NCBI GenBank assembly: GCA_023386255.1
Contig: JAEWKB010000003.1
Coordinates: 1-6,985, forward strand
Length of the DNA: 6,985 nt
Direction of reading: 5' to 3'
From: Bacteroidota bacterium
Lineage (GTDB): Bacteria; Bacteroidota; Bacteroidia; Flavobacteriales; Flavobacteriaceae
Position 1 is the first letter of the stretch. Each line of letters begins with the position of its first letter. This document shows, piece by piece, positions 6,108-6,985 of this stretch. The position numbers were made by a program, and so were the translations under genes. A model generated the notes under the pieces. That model did not search any database. It was not told the DNA's origin and worked only from the letters and a program-made list of their open reading frames with translations.

Positions 6108-6985
6108 TTATTTTGTCGCTTCTTCTTTGGTCATAGGCAGGCTGTTGCCTTTGCCTTCATTCGGCTTCATCAGCCCCATCACTTTATAAGCTTCATCAAC
6201 ATATACATAAAAATCATTGCTGTGCGGATCAGTATCGGTTTGCAAACCTTTTATGTGGCCAAGGCGTACAATAATAATATTATCTTCGGGTATTACTATA
6301 CAAAATTGCCCCAGGTGTCCGCGCATGTAATACATTTTCTTGCCCATATAGTTGTTTAACCACCAGCCGTAGCCATATTGTGGCGATTTAGCAAAACGTG
6401 GGTTTACCATCTTATCCACATAAGCAGAATCAATTATCTGTGTGCCGTTCCAATTGCCTTTGTGAAGGAACAATTTACCAAAGCGGGCAAAGTCGCGTGC
6501 ATTGCTTCCAATACAGCAGTAAGCCTTTTCAATGCCGCCCTCATGGTCCAGCTGCCAAAGTGCATCATTCTCCATGCCCATTGGCTGCCAGAAGCTTTTA
6601 GAAACATAATCTGCCAAGTGTTCGCCTGTTGCCTTAACAATAACCATAGCCAGCAATTGTGTAGCACCGCTTACATACTCAAACTTTTTTCCCGGCTCCT
6701 GCACCACGCCTACATTAAGCATTGTTTTTTCAAGCTCATCGCCAAAATAAGCGCGGGTAGTGATAGAGAAGGCGCTGCTGTAATGTTCGTTCCAGTCAAG
6801 TCCGGTAGCCATTGATGACAGGTCACCAACTGTAAGTTTTGCTGCCTGCCCCTTGTTAAATTCAGGAAAATAATCAGATACCTTCTGGTCAAGACCTTTT
6901 ATTTTGCCCTCCATAATTGCCTTAAACATGGCTGCCGATACAATACTTTTAGCCATGGAAAAAGAATTGGATTTAGAATCCTTGC
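6108..6985 (-). CDS. Beta-lactamase-fold serine hydrolase, N-terminus missing at window edge
   Basis: The C-terminal 291 residues of a penicillin-binding-protein/class C beta-lactamase-like hydrolase (Beta-lactamase family, PF00144). The frame runs off the right edge. The Met at 6954-6956 is not the start: it is the M of the catalytic SMAK (SxxK) motif, whose nucleophilic Ser is encoded at 6957-6959 inside SNSFSMAKS. Counting from that Met, the second motif tyrosine is probably Tyr94 in FEYVSGATQLL. The third motif, usually KTG or HxG, is RGHLGQ (212-217) with His214. SMAKS with an HLG third motif fits the group that includes 6-aminohexanoate-dimer hydrolase (NylB) and family VIII-type esterases rather than true beta-lactamases, so an esterase or amidase is more likely than antibiotic resistance. 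Location is unknown because any signal peptide lies outside. The exonuclease gene follows 5 bases downstream in a probable operon. Confidence 0.88.
   Translation of the reverse strand, partial: KDSKSNSFSMAKSIVSAAMFKAIMEGKIKGLDQKVSDYFPEFNKGQAAKLTVGDLSSMATGLDWNEHYSSAFSITTRAYFGDELEKTMLNVGVVQEPGKKFEYVSGATQLLAMVIVKATGEHLADYVSKSFWQPMGMENDALWQLDHEGGIEKAYCCIGSNARDFARFGKLFLHKGNWNGTQIIDSAYVDKMVNPRFAKSPQYGYGWWLNNYMGKKMYYMRGHLGQFCIVIPEDNIIIVRLGHIKGLQTDTDPHSNDFYVYVDEAYKVMGLMKPNEGKGNSLPMTKEEATK

Noticed and set aside
6954..6956. ATG as start of the serine hydrolase
   Set aside because: Starting here would remove the catalytic serine, which is the codon immediately before; the Met belongs to the SMAK motif.
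6108..6985. Reading the serine hydrolase as an antibiotic-resistance beta-lactamase
   Set aside because: The third motif is HLG rather than KTG and SMAKS fits esterase/NylB-like relatives; the fold alone does not imply resistance.

Overview
The window is a compact chromosomal segment of a Bacteroidota bacterium, most likely a Flavobacteriaceae member. Three things point there. The closest family matches are Bacteroidota-type: an HU-CCDC81-like plus SPOR membrane protein, an EnvC-type M23 protein and a YciA/ACOT-type thioesterase. Two starts are preceded by exact matches to the Bacteroidota -7 promoter box TAnnTTTG. Ribosome-binding regions are A/T-rich with no clear Shine-Dalgarno. The species cannot be named from the sequence alone. 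Nothing in the window looks like a prophage, plasmid or defence island, and I see no tRNA, rRNA or CRISPR array.

Layout, left to right. Bases 1-800 (+) are the 3' part of an EnvC-like murein hydrolase activator whose M23 fold has lost its zinc ligands. A bidirectional hairpin terminator (about 801-830) separates it from the convergent acyl-CoA thioesterase (833-1342, -). Upstream of the thioesterase, and also reading leftward, is a membrane protein with an HU-like N-terminal part and a C-terminal SPOR domain (1402-2346, -). A short GC-rich hairpin terminator lies between the two. Divergent from the SPOR gene is dprA (2445-3548, +). On the minus strand follow a fused two-ATPase oligopeptide-type ABC protein (3611-5293), a DEDDy 3'-5' exonuclease (5389-6102), and a beta-lactamase-fold serine hydrolase (6108 to the right edge, 5' part missing). 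The last two are 5 bases apart and probably form an operon. No stretch over 100 bases lacks a gene. The gaps hold terminators, promoters and dispersed-repeat fragments.

How the genes fit together. EnvC and the SPOR protein touch the same process: EnvC-type proteins switch on septal amidases, and SPOR domains bind the stripped glycan strands that amidases leave. DprA handles incoming single-stranded DNA and loads RecA. The remaining genes (thioesterase, orphan ABC ATPase, exonuclease, serine hydrolase) are housekeeping or accessory functions with no visible common pathway. I do not see a convincing undescribed multi-gene system. The most interesting signals are the related repeat fragments on both sides of the ABC gene, a promoter that would yield a nearly leaderless SPOR-gene transcript, and a four-codon reading frame in a hairpin that overlaps the dprA start.
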